From contig NZ_BPMV01000001.1 in NCBI RefSeq assembly GCF_019656655.1, forward strand, positions 806,001 through 870,000: a stretch of 64,000 bases of DNA, in the 5' to 3' direction. This document shows positions 8,335 to 17,131 of this stretch, in pieces. The number at the start of each line of letters is the position of its first letter. Positions within the stretch are counted from its first letter, which is position 1. The translations under genes and the position numbers were made by a program. Under the pieces are notes generated by a model. The model made no database searches. It was not told where the DNA came from and saw only the letters and a list, made by a program, of their open reading frames with translations. The DNA is from Tsukamurella sp. TY48. Its GTDB lineage: Bacteria > Actinomycetota > Actinomycetes > Mycobacteriales > Mycobacteriaceae.

Positions 8335-8862
8335 TCAGTCCTCCAGGAGCTTCTTCCGCAGGGCGGCGTCCTTCTCCAGCACCATCTTCTCCAGGCCGTC
8401 CTGGAAGGCGACCATCCGCTGCTGCAACGAGGGATCGGCGGAACCGAGGATCCGCACTGCCAACAGCCCCGCGTTGCGGGCGCCACCGACGGACACCGTC
8501 GCGACCGGAATCCCGGCGGGCATCTGGACGATCGACAGCAGCGAGTCCATGCCGTCGAGGTACTTCAGCGGCACGGGCACGCCGATCACCGGCAAGGGCG
8601 TCGCGGAGGCGACCATGCCGGGCAGGTGTGCGGCACCGCCGGCACCGGCGATGATCACCTCGATGCCCCGACCCGCAGCCGACGACGCGTAATCGAGCAT
8701 CCGCTGCGGCGTGCGATGCGCCGAGACCACGCCCACCTCGAACCGCACCCCGAACTCGGCCAGCGCCTCGGCGGCGGCCTCCATCACGGGCCAGTCCGAA
8801 TCACTGCCCATGATCAGCCCGACCCTGGGGCCGGCCGATCGGGCGCCAGCAGTCTCAGCCAT
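8335..8862 (-). CDS. purE: N5-carboxyaminoimidazole ribonucleotide mutase PurE
   Basis: PurE (175 residues) converts N5-CAIR, made by PurK, to CAIR in de novo purine synthesis. Diagnostic segments are [38 protein letters not shown] and the PVIGVP loop, all intact. The length is normal. The ATG at 8862 was preferred over an in-frame ATG 15 nt upstream because it has a GGAG 8 nt before it. That start overlaps the purK stop by 8 nt, consistent with translational coupling. The purK-purE order is conserved in mycobacteria. Confidence 0.96.
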   Translation of the reverse strand: MAETAGARSAGPRVGLIMGSDSDWPVMEAAAEALAEFGVRFEVGVVSAHRTPQRMLDYASSAAGRGIEVIIAGAGGAAHLPGMVASATPLPVIGVPVPLKYLDGMDSLLSIVQMPAGIPVATVSVGGARNAGLLAVRILGSADPSLQQRMVAFQDGLEKMVLEKDAALRKKLLED

Positions 8863-10069
8863 GCACACTCCATCCATCGGTCCACTCCGCGGTCGCCATC
8901 CAGTGCGCCGCGCGTTCCGCCCGCTCCCGCAGCTCCGCCACGTAATCGGGATCGTTCCGGTCACCGTCGAACCCGCCGACGATGTTGATGTGCCCCACCT
9001 TGCGGTCGGGCCGGAATTCCTTGCCGTACATGTGCACGTGCGCCTCGGGCATCCGCGCCATGAGGTGATGCAGCCGCTCGTCCACACTCATCTCGGGATT
9101 CACCGAGGCCCCCAGCACGTTCGCCATCACCGTGAGCGGCGCGGTCGCGGCGGTGCCGCCCAGCGGGTAATCGAGCACGGCCCGCAGGTGCTGCTCGAAC
9201 TGGCTGGTGACGCAGCCGTTCATCGACCAGTGGCCGGAGTTGTGCGGCCGCATCGCCAGCTCGTTCACCAACAGCTCGCCCGACGGTGTCTGGAACAGCT
9301 CCACGGCCATCACACCCACCACGCCCAGCTCGTTCGCCAACCGCAGCGCGAGCGATTCGGCGAAGGCGGCGTCTTCGTCGGACAGGTTCGGCGCCGGGGC
9401 CAGCACCACGGCGCACTGCCCGTTCCGCTGCACCGTCTCCACCACGGGCCAGGCCGCGCCCTGCCCGAAGGGCGACCGCGCGACCATCGCCGACAGCTCC
9501 CGCGCCAACTCCACCCGCTGCTCCGCCAGCAGCGAGACCCCGGCCTCCAACTGCGCGGCAGCCACGGCGAGCGCCTCGTCGAGCGTGTCCGGCAGCCACA
9601 CGCCCCGCCCGTCGTACCCGCCGCGCACGGCCTTGAGCACCACGGCGCCGGGGAACCGCTCCCAGAAGTCGCGCACATCGTCGACCGACTCGATCTCCGC
9701 GTAGCCCGGCACCGGGGCACCCAGCTCGGCGAGACGGCGGCGCATGGCCAGCTTGTCCTGCGCGTACAGCAGCGCCTGCGGCGGCGGGTTCACGGTGACG
9801 CCCTCGGCCTGTAGCGCCAGCAGATGCTCGGTGGGCACGCCCTCGTGATCGAAGGTGAGCACGTGCGCGCCGGTGGCGACGCGGCGCAGGTCGTCGAGCA
9901 CATCGTGATCGCCGAGCACCACATCGGGGGCCACCTGGGGCGCGGGCTCGTCGGGCGAAGCGGCGAGAACCCGCAGGCTCTGGCCCAGCGCCACGGCCGC
10001 CTGATGCGTCATCCGGGCGAGCTGTCCGCCGCCCACCATCGCCACCACGGGCCTGCGTGCACCAACCAT
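8855..10069 (-). CDS. purK: N5-carboxyaminoimidazole ribonucleotide synthase PurK
   Basis: This ATP-grasp enzyme (404 residues) carboxylates AIR to N5-CAIR using ATP and bicarbonate. The N-terminus [18 protein letters not shown] is the PurK nucleotide-fold start. [16 protein letters not shown] is the ATP-grasp loop, and [33 protein letters not shown] is the metal-binding end. The start was set at the ATG for MVGARRPVV; a longer frame reaches 18 codons upstream without family similarity. It is co-transcribed with purE and divergent from the GtrA gene. Confidence 0.96.
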   Translation of the reverse strand: MVGARRPVVAMVGGGQLARMTHQAAVALGQSLRVLAASPDEPAPQVAPDVVLGDHDVLDDLRRVATGAHVLTFDHEGVPTEHLLALQAEGVTVNPPPQALLYAQDKLAMRRRLAELGAPVPGYAEIESVDDVRDFWERFPGAVVLKAVRGGYDGRGVWLPDTLDEALAVAAAQLEAGVSLLAEQRVELARELSAMVARSPFGQGAAWPVVETVQRNGQCAVVLAPAPNLSDEDAAFAESLALRLANELGVVGVMAVELFQTPSGELLVNELAMRPHNSGHWSMNGCVTSQFEQHLRAVLDYPLGGTAATAPLTVMANVLGASVNPEMSVDERLHHLMARMPEAHVHMYGKEFRPDRKVGHINIVGGFDGDRNDPDYVAELRERAERAAHWMATAEWTDGWSVHG

Positions 10070-10176
10070 GGGTCCATAATCGCAGGCCGCCGGGCGCGCG
10101 CCGCGCTGGACCGCCCCCTTCACGACCTGGTCACACTCCCAAAGGTATGCTCAGTAGTTCCGCTAGACTGGCCGTC

Positions 10177-10731
10177 GTGGCTTTCATCGAGTCGATCATG
10201 GATCGCACCCCGGCACCCCTGCGCGGACTTGTCATGCAGCATCACGAGCTGATCAAGTTCGCGATCGTCGGTGCCACCACGTGCGTTTTCGACCTCGCGA
10301 TCTACTACGCCCTCGTCTTCACCGTGCTGGACGAGAAGCCCACCGTCGCGAAGATCTTCTCCGGCGTCTGCGCCGTGATCCTCTCCTACATCCTCAATCG
10401 CGAGTGGAGCTTCAAGAACCGTGGCGGCCGCGAGCGGCACCACGAGGCGCTGCTGTTCTTCGTGATCTCGGGCATCGGCGTGCTCATCATGGCCGCCCCC
10501 ATCTTCATCGCGAACAACGTCTTCAACCTGCGCGCCACCGATTCCAAGACCACGTTGATCGTGCTCGACTTCGTGCTCAACTACATCGTGGGCAACCTGC
10601 TGCAGATGGCCTTCCGGTTCTGGGCCCTGCGCCGCTGGGCCTTCCCCGAGGACATGAGCAACGCCCCCGAGCAGGAGTCCATCCCGGCGGACCCGCAGGA
10701 CGCCGAGCGGGACGCCGCCGCAGAGCGGTAG
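10177..10731 (+). CDS. GtrA-family membrane protein
   Basis: This is a roughly 184-residue membrane protein with four predicted helices and the GtrA/DPMS fold signature: LIKFAIVGATTCVFDLAIYYAL, NREWSFKNRGG, and a late FRFWALRRWAF. Family members help move polyprenyl-linked sugars across the membrane. The specific lipid is unknown. The start is GTG 10177; ATG 10198 is possible. An orthologue follows purK in M. tuberculosis (Rv3277), so this position is ancestral. The 3' end runs 27 bp before the histidine kinase gene on the same strand. Confidence 0.86.
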   Translation: MAFIESIMDRTPAPLRGLVMQHHELIKFAIVGATTCVFDLAIYYALVFTVLDEKPTVAKIFSGVCAVILSYILNREWSFKNRGGRERHHEALLFFVISGIGVLIMAAPIFIANNVFNLRATDSKTTLIVLDFVLNYIVGNLLQMAFRFWALRRWAFPEDMSNAPEQESIPADPQDAERDAAAER

Positions 10732-10758
10732 CAGCCGGCCCCGCCGGCTGGAATCCCC

Positions 10759-12054
10759 GTGCGCCTGCGCATCCTCCGCTCCACCATCGCCGTGGTGGCA
10801 GTCACGGTCCTGTTCCTGGGCGTGCCGCTCATGGTCTCCACCTGGCTGTGGCTGGGTGACTCCGCCCGCACCGACCTCCAGCACCGCGTCCAGCGCGCTT
10901 CCTCGGACGTGCTCGCGCAGGAACAGTCCGGTCGCGTCGGAGCGCCACCCGCAGACCGACTCCGGCTGCTGGTTCCCGAGGGCGGCCGGCTCGTGCTCAG
11001 CTACAGCGACGCCGACGGCGAACCCCTCGAATTCGCGATCGGCGATCGGGTCGCGGACCCCATGGTCGAAAGCCTGAACCTCGGCGAGGCCGGCACGCTC
11101 CGCATCGAGAAGCCCATGTCGCAGGTCCGGTCCCAGCAGTACCAGGCACTCACCATCGAGGCGGTCGTGATCGCGCTCGCCCTCACGGCCGGCTTCGTGG
11201 TGGCCGCGATCACCGCCAGCCGCATCGCCGACCCGGTCCAGGAGGTCGCCGACCGCGCCCAGCGCCTCGCCCGGGGCGATTTCCGGCCCGATCCGCGCAG
11301 GCACGGCGTCGAGGAACTCGACCGGGTGCTCGACGTGCTGGACGCCGCCACCGTGGAGATCGCCGACCGGCTGCAACGCGAGCGGCAGATCGTGGGCGAG
11401 GTCTCGCACCAACTGCGCAGCCGGCTCACCGCGGTGCACATCCGGCTCGACGAGCTGACCCTGCACGCCGACCCCGATGTGGTCACCGAGGCCCAGGCCG
11501 CGCTCGATCAGGTCGATCGGCTCACCGCCTCCGTCACCGAGATGGTCGAGGCCTCGCGTTCGGTCTCGCATCCGCGCACCGAGGTCGACGTCCGCGGCGA
11601 GCTGGAACCGCTCGTCGCGGATCTGGCACCGTCCTTCGCGCTCGCCGGGCGCCGGCTGGAGCTGGCCGACCGCGCCGACGGTCCGCTGATCGCGTGGGCC
11701 ACGGCGGCCCGGCTGCGCGAGGCCGCGGCGGTGCTCATCGACAACGCGCTCGAACACGGCACCGGCACGGCCACGGTCACCCTCGGCACGGCCGGGGCGC
11801 ACACGGTGCTGGTGACGGTGGCCGACGAGGGCTCGGCCATCGCGGACGCCGACGCGCAACGGATCTTCCGTCGCGGCGTCTCGGGCGGCGACGGGACCGG
11901 GGTGGGCCTGGCACTGGCCCGCGCCTTCATCGAGGGCGACGGTGGCCGCCTGCAACTGCAGAGCCGCCGCCCCACCACCTTCGCGATCTTCCTGCCCACC
12001 GTCGATCCCGACGAGCCGCCCGCCGCTCCCCCGCGGGAACCGGAACCCCGCTGA
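10759..12054 (+). CDS. Sensor histidine kinase with HAMP domain
   Basis: This is a 431-residue membrane sensor. Helices lie at about residues 9-32 and 130-152, flanking a roughly 95-residue extracytoplasmic sensor region. A HAMP linker follows (SRIADPVQEVADRAQRLARGDF). The phosphoacceptor His217 is in GEVSHQLRSRLTAV, where Gln replaces the more usual Glu. The N box (LIDNALEHG) and a short G box (GTGVGLALARAF) complete the kinase. The start is GTG. The apparent partner regulator is convergent, with only 23 bp between the stops, rather than downstream in the same operon. Confidence 0.87.
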   Translation: MRLRILRSTIAVVAVTVLFLGVPLMVSTWLWLGDSARTDLQHRVQRASSDVLAQEQSGRVGAPPADRLRLLVPEGGRLVLSYSDADGEPLEFAIGDRVADPMVESLNLGEAGTLRIEKPMSQVRSQQYQALTIEAVVIALALTAGFVVAAITASRIADPVQEVADRAQRLARGDFRPDPRRHGVEELDRVLDVLDAATVEIADRLQRERQIVGEVSHQLRSRLTAVHIRLDELTLHADPDVVTEAQAALDQVDRLTASVTEMVEASRSVSHPRTEVDVRGELEPLVADLAPSFALAGRRLELADRADGPLIAWATAARLREAAAVLIDNALEHGTGTATVTLGTAGAHTVLVTVADEGSAIADADAQRIFRRGVSGGDGTGVGLALARAFIEGDGGRLQLQSRRPTTFAIFLPTVDPDEPPAAPPREPEPR

Positions 12055-12077
12055 GCTGCTGAACTACTCCGGTCGCA

Positions 12078-12770
12078 CTACTCCGCGTCGAAGCGGAAAC
12101 CCACACCGCGCACGGTGACGATGCGCCGCGGACCGTGCGGCCCGGTGTCGTCGCCGATCTTCCGGCGCAACCAGGAGATGTGCATGTCCAGGGTCTTCGA
12201 CCCGCGCAGGTCGGAATCGCCCCACACATCGGCGAGGATCGCCTCCCGGGAGAGCAGCTCGCCCGCGTGCTCCATGAGGAACCGCAGCAGCTCGAACTCC
12301 TTGTTGGCCAGGGACACGTCGGCCCCGTCGACGGTGACCCGCCGGGCCTTGGCGTCGAGCCGGATACCCCCGGCGTCGAGCACATCGACCGCATCGGCGA
12401 CGGGGGCGCTGCGCCGCAGCAGGGCGCGGGTGCGGGCCATCAGCTCGAACATCCGGAAGGGCTTGCCCACGTAATCGTCGGCGCCGGCATCCAGACCCAC
12501 CACGAAATCCATCTCGTCGGTGCGGGCGGTCAGCATGAGCACCGCCACCTCGGGGCGCGCGGCGCGCACCTCGCGGCACACCTCCAACCCATCGACCTCG
12601 GGCAGCCCGAGGTCGAGGATGAGGAGTGCGAACTCCTCGTCGAGGGCGCGGCGCAAGGCATCGGTGCCGGTCGCGGCCACAGTCACGTCGTATCCCTCGC
12701 GGGTGAGCGCGCGCGCCAGCGGCGACGCGATCGCCTCATCGTCCTCGGCCAGCAGAACCCGTGTGGTCAT
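12078..12770 (-). CDS. OmpR-family response regulator
   Basis: This 230-residue two-domain regulator has a receiver with acidic residues in LLAEDDEA, phospho-Asp53 in LILDLGLPEVDG and the conserved Lys in DDYVGKPF. A winged-helix effector follows (FELLRFLMEHAGELLSREAILADVWG, LDMHISWLRRKIG, IVTVRGVGFRF). It probably receives phosphate from the convergent histidine kinase at 10759-12054. It is the last gene of a birA, PH-domain, regulator run on the minus strand, with 11 bp between the PH stop and its start. Targets are unknown. Confidence 0.9.
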   Translation of the reverse strand: MTTRVLLAEDDEAIASPLARALTREGYDVTVAATGTDALRRALDEEFALLILDLGLPEVDGLEVCREVRAARPEVAVLMLTARTDEMDFVVGLDAGADDYVGKPFRMFELMARTRALLRRSAPVADAVDVLDAGGIRLDAKARRVTVDGADVSLANKEFELLRFLMEHAGELLSREAILADVWGDSDLRGSKTLDMHISWLRRKIGDDTGPHGPRRIVTVRGVGFRFDAE

Positions 12771-12781
12771 GACCGCCCAGG

Positions 12782-13330
12782 TTACTCCGCCCGCCACCGT
12801 TCGCCGCGGCGGTCGTACTCGGCGGAGCCCTGATCGGCGGCATCGTCGAGCGCGTCCACCAGCAGCGCGTGCACCGCGGCGATCCGCGGAACGTCGGGGA
12901 AGTCGAGCGGATCGTCGCCCGCGGACTCCACGGTGAGCACGCCCGAGCGCAGCATCCGGTCGACCAGCCGCTGGTGGTACTGCACGGAATTGATGCGCCG
13001 CAACGGGATGTCGATGCCGCGACGGCGCAGGAGGCCCGCGCGGAACATGATCCGCAGGTCCGTCACCACCAGGTGGGTGGCCCGGCGCACGGCCCAGGGG
13101 CGCACCGTCCACCACCCCACGACGGCCGCCCACACCGCCACGATGGCCAGCGTCAGCCAGCCCGCGGTCTGGCCGGAGACGTTCGACCGGGTCACCAGGC
13201 CGCCCGCGACGCCGGCGAGCGCGGAGGCCAGGAACAGCACCAGCACCGGCGTGATCATCCGCTTGGCGTGCGGACGGGTGTGCAGCAGCACCTGCTCGTC
13301 GTCGACGAGCACCTTGTCCGGGAAGCCCAT
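12782..13330 (-). CDS. PH domain-containing membrane protein
   Basis: This 182-residue protein has two transmembrane helices at about residues 26-46 and 57-76, followed by a bacterial PH (bPH2-type) domain. The domain includes THLVVTDLRIMFRAGLLRRRGIDIPLRRINSVQYHQRLVDRML and the acidic tail. An orthologue sits between the GtrA and birA genes in M. tuberculosis (Rv3278c). No molecular function is established. It lies 9 bp downstream of birA and 11 bp upstream of the response regulator, which suggests one transcript. Confidence 0.83.
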   Translation of the reverse strand: MGFPDKVLVDDEQVLLHTRPHAKRMITPVLVLFLASALAGVAGGLVTRSNVSGQTAGWLTLAIVAVWAAVVGWWTVRPWAVRRATHLVVTDLRIMFRAGLLRRRGIDIPLRRINSVQYHQRLVDRMLRSGVLTVESAGDDPLDFPDVPRIAAVHALLVDALDDAADQGSAEYDRRGERWRAE

Positions 13331-13339
13331 GCGCGCAGC

Positions 13340-14155
13340 CTAGGTGTCGGTCCGGGCGGGCCGCAGATGCGTCACATCGCCGGCCGAGAGCACGTGCCGC
13401 TGCCCGGCGTCGTCGGCCACCACGATCCGGCCCTCCACGTCCACGTCGACGGCGGTGCCGGTGAGCACCTCGTCACCCGGGAGCGAGACGGTCACCCGCT
13501 GCCCGACGGTGACGCACACGTCCAGGTAGTCGGTGCGCGCGGCGGCGGGATCGCCGGCCCACGTGGTCAGTCCCGCGTCCAGGTGGCGCAGGTAGGCGAC
13601 GGCGAGCGCGGTGCGGTCCGGGTCGACCGCACCGGCCAGTTCGAGCGACGTGGCGGTCTCGACCGGCACATCGGCGGCGGCGAGCGTGGTGTTGAGTCCG
13701 GTGCCGATCACGGCGACGAGCCCGCCGTGCGGATCGGTCGCGAGCTCGGAGAGGATGCCGGCGGTCTTCCCGCCGCGCCTGCCCGGTTCGGGGGTCAGCA
13801 GCACGTCGTTCGGCCACTTCAGCCCGGCCTGCAGCCCCGTCACCTCGCGCACCGCGCGGACGGCGGCGACCCCGGTCACCAGCGACAGCCAGCCTGCGCG
13901 CGGGGCGGCCGCGGCGGGCACGGCCACCGTGACGGAGATGGAGAGCTGGGTGCCGGCGGGTGCCGACCACGGGCGCAGGTGCCGGCCGCGGCCGGCGGTC
14001 TGGACGTCGGCGATGAGCACGCGCCCGGGCTCGTCGCCCGCGCGCACCCCGTCGGCCAGGTCGGCGTTGGTCGAACCGGTGCTGGCCACCACGGCCACGT
14101 CGTACCAGCGCGTGCCGCGCACGGCCGCGGCGATCGCCGCCTGATCGGGGAGCAT
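13340..14155 (-). CDS. birA: Biotin--[acetyl-CoA-carboxylase] ligase BirA
   Basis: This 271-residue, single-function biotin protein ligase lacks the N-terminal helix-turn-helix of E. coli BirA. It would activate biotin as biotinyl-AMP and attach it to the biotin carrier Lys of AccA3 encoded at 27273-29078. Visible motifs are the STGSTNADL start, biotinoyl-binding [22 protein letters not shown] and GTGLN. The ATG is preceded by GAAGGAGAGG. It is divergent from accD5 across 95 bp, which contains a perfect inverted repeat. Confidence 0.94.
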   Translation of the reverse strand: MLPDQAAIAAAVRGTRWYDVAVVASTGSTNADLADGVRAGDEPGRVLIADVQTAGRGRHLRPWSAPAGTQLSISVTVAVPAAAAPRAGWLSLVTGVAAVRAVREVTGLQAGLKWPNDVLLTPEPGRRGGKTAGILSELATDPHGGLVAVIGTGLNTTLAAADVPVETATSLELAGAVDPDRTALAVAYLRHLDAGLTTWAGDPAAARTDYLDVCVTVGQRVTVSLPGDEVLTGTAVDVDVEGRIVVADDAGQRHVLSAGDVTHLRPARTDT

Positions 14156-14223
14156 CGGGGCCCTCTCCTTCACCCGGGCAGGATCACGTGTGTCGGCCAC
14201 TGGGGCGACCCTGCAGTTCGACA

Positions 14224-14246
14224 CCGACTCTATTGGTTAGAGTCGG
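14224..14246 (+). promoter_or_regulatory. Perfect 9-5-9 inverted repeat before accD5
   Basis: CCGACTCTA and TAGAGTCGG are exact complements around a TTGGT spacer. The repeat ends 4 nt before the accD5 ATG and touches its GGGGG ribosome-binding region. It could be an operator covering a -10 (TAGAGT), or an RNA hairpin that masks translation start. It also lies in the divergent birA promoter gap. Confidence 0.6.
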
Positions 14247-14250
14247 GGGT

Positions 14251-15906
14251 ATGACGAGTGCCTCCACCACCGACGGCGCAGCCGGCGGCAGCGACGCCGC
14301 TGGCGCCGAGCCCAGCATCCACACCACCGCTGGCAAGCTGGCCGACTTCCGTAAGCGCGATGCGCAGGCCCTGGCCCCCATGGGTCAGGCCGCGATCGAC
14401 CGCGTGCACGAGAAGGGCCGGCTCACGGCCCGCGAGCGCGTCCTGGCGCTGCTCGACGAGGGCTCCTTCGTCGAGCTCGACAAGCTGGCGCAGCACCGCT
14501 CCACCAACTTCGGCATGGGCGCCAAGCGTCCGGTCGGCGACGGCGTGGTGGCCGGCTACGGCACCATCGACGGCCGCGAGGTGTGCGTCTTCAGCCAGGA
14601 TTCCACCGTCTTCGGCGGCTCGCTCGGCGAGGTCTACGGCGACAAGATCGTCAAGGTCATGGACCTGGCCACCAAGACCGGCCGCCCGCTGGTCGGCATC
14701 ATCGACGGTGCCGGTGCCCGCATCCAGGAGGGCGTGGTCTCCCTCGCGCTGTACTCGAAGATCTTCTTCCGCAACACCCAGGCCTCGGGCGTCATCCCGC
14801 AGATCTCGGTGATCATGGGCGCGGCCGCCGGCGGCCACGTGTACTCCCCCGCGCTCACCGACTTCGTGGTCATGGTCGACCACGAGAGCCAGATGTTCAT
14901 CACCGGCCCGGACGTGATCAAGTCCGTGACCGGCGAGGAGGTCACCAAGGAGGAGCTGGGCGGCGCCCAGACCCACATGAGCAAGTCGGGCACCGCGCAC
15001 TACGTGGCGTCCGGCGAGCAGGACGCGCTCGATTACGTCCGCGAGCTGATGACCTACCTGCCGTCGAACAACCGCACCGAGGCGCCGCGCTTCGTGCCCA
15101 CCGATCCGCTCACCGGGTCGATCGAGGAGTCGGTGAACGACGAAGACCGCGAACTGGATTCGCTGATCCCGGACTCGCCGAACCAGCCCTACGACATGCA
15201 CGAGGTGATCCGTCGCCTGCTCGACGACGACGAGTTCCTCGAGATCCAGCCGCAGCGCGCGATGAACATCATCAACGGCTTCGGCCGCATCGACGGCCGC
15301 AGCGTGGGCATCGTGGCCAACCAGCCCACCCAACTGGCCGGCTGCCTGGACATCGACGCCTCGGAGAAGGCCGCGCGCTTCGTGCGCTTCTGCGACGCCT
15401 TCAACATCCCCATCATCACCCTGGTCGACGTGCCCGGCTTCCTGCCCGGCACCGGCCAGGAGTACGACGGCATCATCCGCCGCGGCGCGAAGCTGCTGTA
15501 CGCCTACGGCGAGGCCACCGTCCCGAAGATCACCGTGGTCACCCGCAAGGCCTACGGCGGCGCGTACTGCGTGATGGGCAGCAAGGACATGGGCGCCGAT
15601 ATCAACCTGGCGTGGCCCACCGCCCAGTTCGCCGTGATGGGCGCCTCGGGCGCCGTCGGCTTCGTGTACCGCAAGGAGCTCGCGGAGGCGGCCGAGAAGG
15701 GTGAGGACGTCGAGGCCCTGCGTCTGAAGCTCCAGGAGGAGTACGAGGACACCCTGGTGAACCCGTACGTCGCCGCCGAGCGCGGCTACGTGGACGCGGT
15801 GATCCCGCCCTCGCAGACGCGCGGCCAGATCGTCACGGCGCTCAACATGCTCGAGCGCAAGGTGGCCATCACGCTGCCCAAGAAGCACGGGAACATCCCG
15901 CTGTGA
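14251..15906 (+). CDS. accD5: Acyl-CoA carboxylase beta subunit AccD5
   Basis: This is the carboxyltransferase subunit of biotin-dependent acyl-CoA carboxylase (551 residues). It transfers CO2 from carboxybiotin on AccA3 to propionyl- or acetyl-CoA, giving (methyl)malonyl-CoA for fatty, mycolic and methyl-branched lipid synthesis. Two crotonase-like halves are visible. The oxyanion-hole glycines are in [12 protein letters not shown] and [13 protein letters not shown] (N half) and [14 protein letters not shown] and [17 protein letters not shown] (C half). The AccD5 assignment rests on the neighbours birA, accE and maf, as in mycobacteria. The following gene overlaps the stop by 4 nt. Confidence 0.94.
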   Translation: MTSASTTDGAAGGSDAAGAEPSIHTTAGKLADFRKRDAQALAPMGQAAIDRVHEKGRLTARERVLALLDEGSFVELDKLAQHRSTNFGMGAKRPVGDGVVAGYGTIDGREVCVFSQDSTVFGGSLGEVYGDKIVKVMDLATKTGRPLVGIIDGAGARIQEGVVSLALYSKIFFRNTQASGVIPQISVIMGAAAGGHVYSPALTDFVVMVDHESQMFITGPDVIKSVTGEEVTKEELGGAQTHMSKSGTAHYVASGEQDALDYVRELMTYLPSNNRTEAPRFVPTDPLTGSIEESVNDEDRELDSLIPDSPNQPYDMHEVIRRLLDDDEFLEIQPQRAMNIINGFGRIDGRSVGIVANQPTQLAGCLDIDASEKAARFVRFCDAFNIPIITLVDVPGFLPGTGQEYDGIIRRGAKLLYAYGEATVPKITVVTRKAYGGAYCVMGSKDMGADINLAWPTAQFAVMGASGAVGFVYRKELAEAAEKGEDVEALRLKLQEEYEDTLVNPYVAAERGYVDAVIPPSQTRGQIVTALNMLERKVAITLPKKHGNIPL

Positions 15907-16181
15907 GCGCCGCCGAGAAGCCGGTGGAGGCCACCAAGGTTCCCGAGGCCGAGGCGGAGAAGCTGCGCGCCGCGATCCGGTTCGAGAAGGGCAACCCCTC
16001 GGCCGCCGATGTCGCCGCGATCGTCACGGTGCTCGCCGCCGCGTCGAGCTCTGCGCCGCAGGCCGGCGCTCCGCTGAACTCCCTGTGGGGCAACAACAAG
16101 GAACGGATGCGCCCGCAGTACTTCAACGGGCCCAACGCCTTCACCAGCCAGACCCCCGTCTTTTGGACCAAGGGCTCGTAA
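15903..16181 (+). CDS. accE5: Acyl-CoA carboxylase epsilon subunit AccE5
   Basis: This 92-residue small subunit stabilises the AccA3-AccD5 complex in actinobacteria. The conserved part is the central [19 protein letters not shown] segment. It is followed by a Ser/Ala-rich region and an aromatic tail ([26 protein letters not shown]) of the type seen in AccE proteins. The start is GTG, overlapping the accD5 stop (GTGA), which implies translational coupling. Its last codons overlap the presumed start of maf. Confidence 0.9.
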   Translation: MSAAEKPVEATKVPEAEAEKLRAAIRFEKGNPSAADVAAIVTVLAAASSSAPQAGAPLNSLWGNNKERMRPQYFNGPNAFTSQTPVFWTKGS

Positions 16182-16840
16182 CCGGCCCGGTCGGGCTGGT
16201 CCTCGCGTCGGCGTCGCCGGCGCGGCTCGGTGTGCTCCGCGCCGCCGGGGTCGAGCCCACGGTGATCGTCTCGCAGGTCGACGAGGACGCGATCCTCGCC
16301 GACCTCGGAAGCACTGTGCCGCACGAGGATGCGGTCACCGCGCTGGCCCGCGCCAAGGCGCACGACGTGGCCGCCCGTCTCGTCGGCGAGCCCTCGCAGC
16401 GCGGGCGCACCTCGGTGGTGATCGGCTGCGACTCGATGCTCTCCATCGACGGCGCCCTGGTCGGTAAGCCGCACACGCCCGCGGTCGCGCGGGAGCGCTG
16501 GCACGCGATGCGGGGCCGCTCCGGGCGGTTGCTCACCGGGCACTGCGCGCTGCTCCTGGTCGACGGTGCGCTCGCCCACGAGGCCGTCGGGACGGGCGAT
16601 ACGGTGCTGCGCTTCGGCGCACCGTCGGACGCCGAGATCGACGCCTACGTCGCGACCGGCGAGCCCCTGGAGGTGGCGGGCGCCTTCACTCTGGACGGCC
16701 TCGGCGGCTGGTTCATCGACGGGATCGACGGCGACCCGAGTTCGGTGATCGGCATTTCATTGCCATTGATGCGAAGCCTGCTCTGCGATCTCGGCGGCGA
16801 TGTGGTCTCGCTGTGGGCGGGATCGCCGCGCACAACCTGA
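16163..16840 (+). CDS. maf: Maf-like nucleotide pyrophosphatase
   Basis: This is a Maf/Ham1-fold nucleoside triphosphate pyrophosphatase, about 225 residues, that probably removes non-canonical or modified nucleotides. Recognisable pieces are [18 protein letters not shown] at the N-terminus, [32 protein letters not shown] and the late [36 protein letters not shown]. No ATG or GTG precedes the conserved start. TTG 16163, inside accE5, is the best candidate, so the 5' end is uncertain. The gene is last in the accD5, accE5, maf run, as in M. tuberculosis. Confidence 0.85.
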   Translation: MDQGLVTGPVGLVLASASPARLGVLRAAGVEPTVIVSQVDEDAILADLGSTVPHEDAVTALARAKAHDVAARLVGEPSQRGRTSVVIGCDSMLSIDGALVGKPHTPAVARERWHAMRGRSGRLLTGHCALLLVDGALAHEAVGTGDTVLRFGAPSDAEIDAYVATGEPLEVAGAFTLDGLGGWFIDGIDGDPSSVIGISLPLMRSLLCDLGGDVVSLWAGSPRTT

Positions 16841-16888
16841 GCTGCGGGTGTCCGACGTCACATTCTCGGCGTGTTCTGCGCGTAAGCA

Positions 16889-17012
16889 TTGCGTTAACTC
16901 CACGGAAGCGGAACGTTTCCCCAGCTCGGAACCCATGGCAACTCGCGAGTAACAAAACACCGTTCAGTCAGCGAAGTTTCACCGAACCCAGCACGCGCGC
17001 CGGTTAACGCAA
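16889..17012. promoter_or_regulatory. Paired inverted TTGCGTTAAC repeats
   Basis: TTGCGTTAAC at 16889-16898 and its exact complement GTTAACGCAA at 17003-17012 flank 104 bp of unusually AT-rich DNA, just upstream of the acyltransferase cluster. Each copy contains the palindrome GTTAAC. The pair could hold a dimeric regulator that loops over the promoter. The 291-bp gap between maf and the cluster holds no gene. A weak CCTTCG/CGAAGG hairpin is at 17053-17069. Confidence 0.45.
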
Positions 17013-17131
17013 CCCCGGTCAAGGGTGCAACACAGTGACGATCGACACCACTCCTTCGGCTCGCGAAGGGAATGGACAGGCCTTTAGCGTTCATGGCGAA
17101 CCAGGTAACCGCCCACAGGTAGGAACCGCGC

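Noticed and set aside
17035-17131. GTG frame as a leader peptide before the acyltransferase cluster
   Set aside because: It continues far into acyltransferase 1 out of frame, with no stop that would make a short leader peptide. Codon use is poor.
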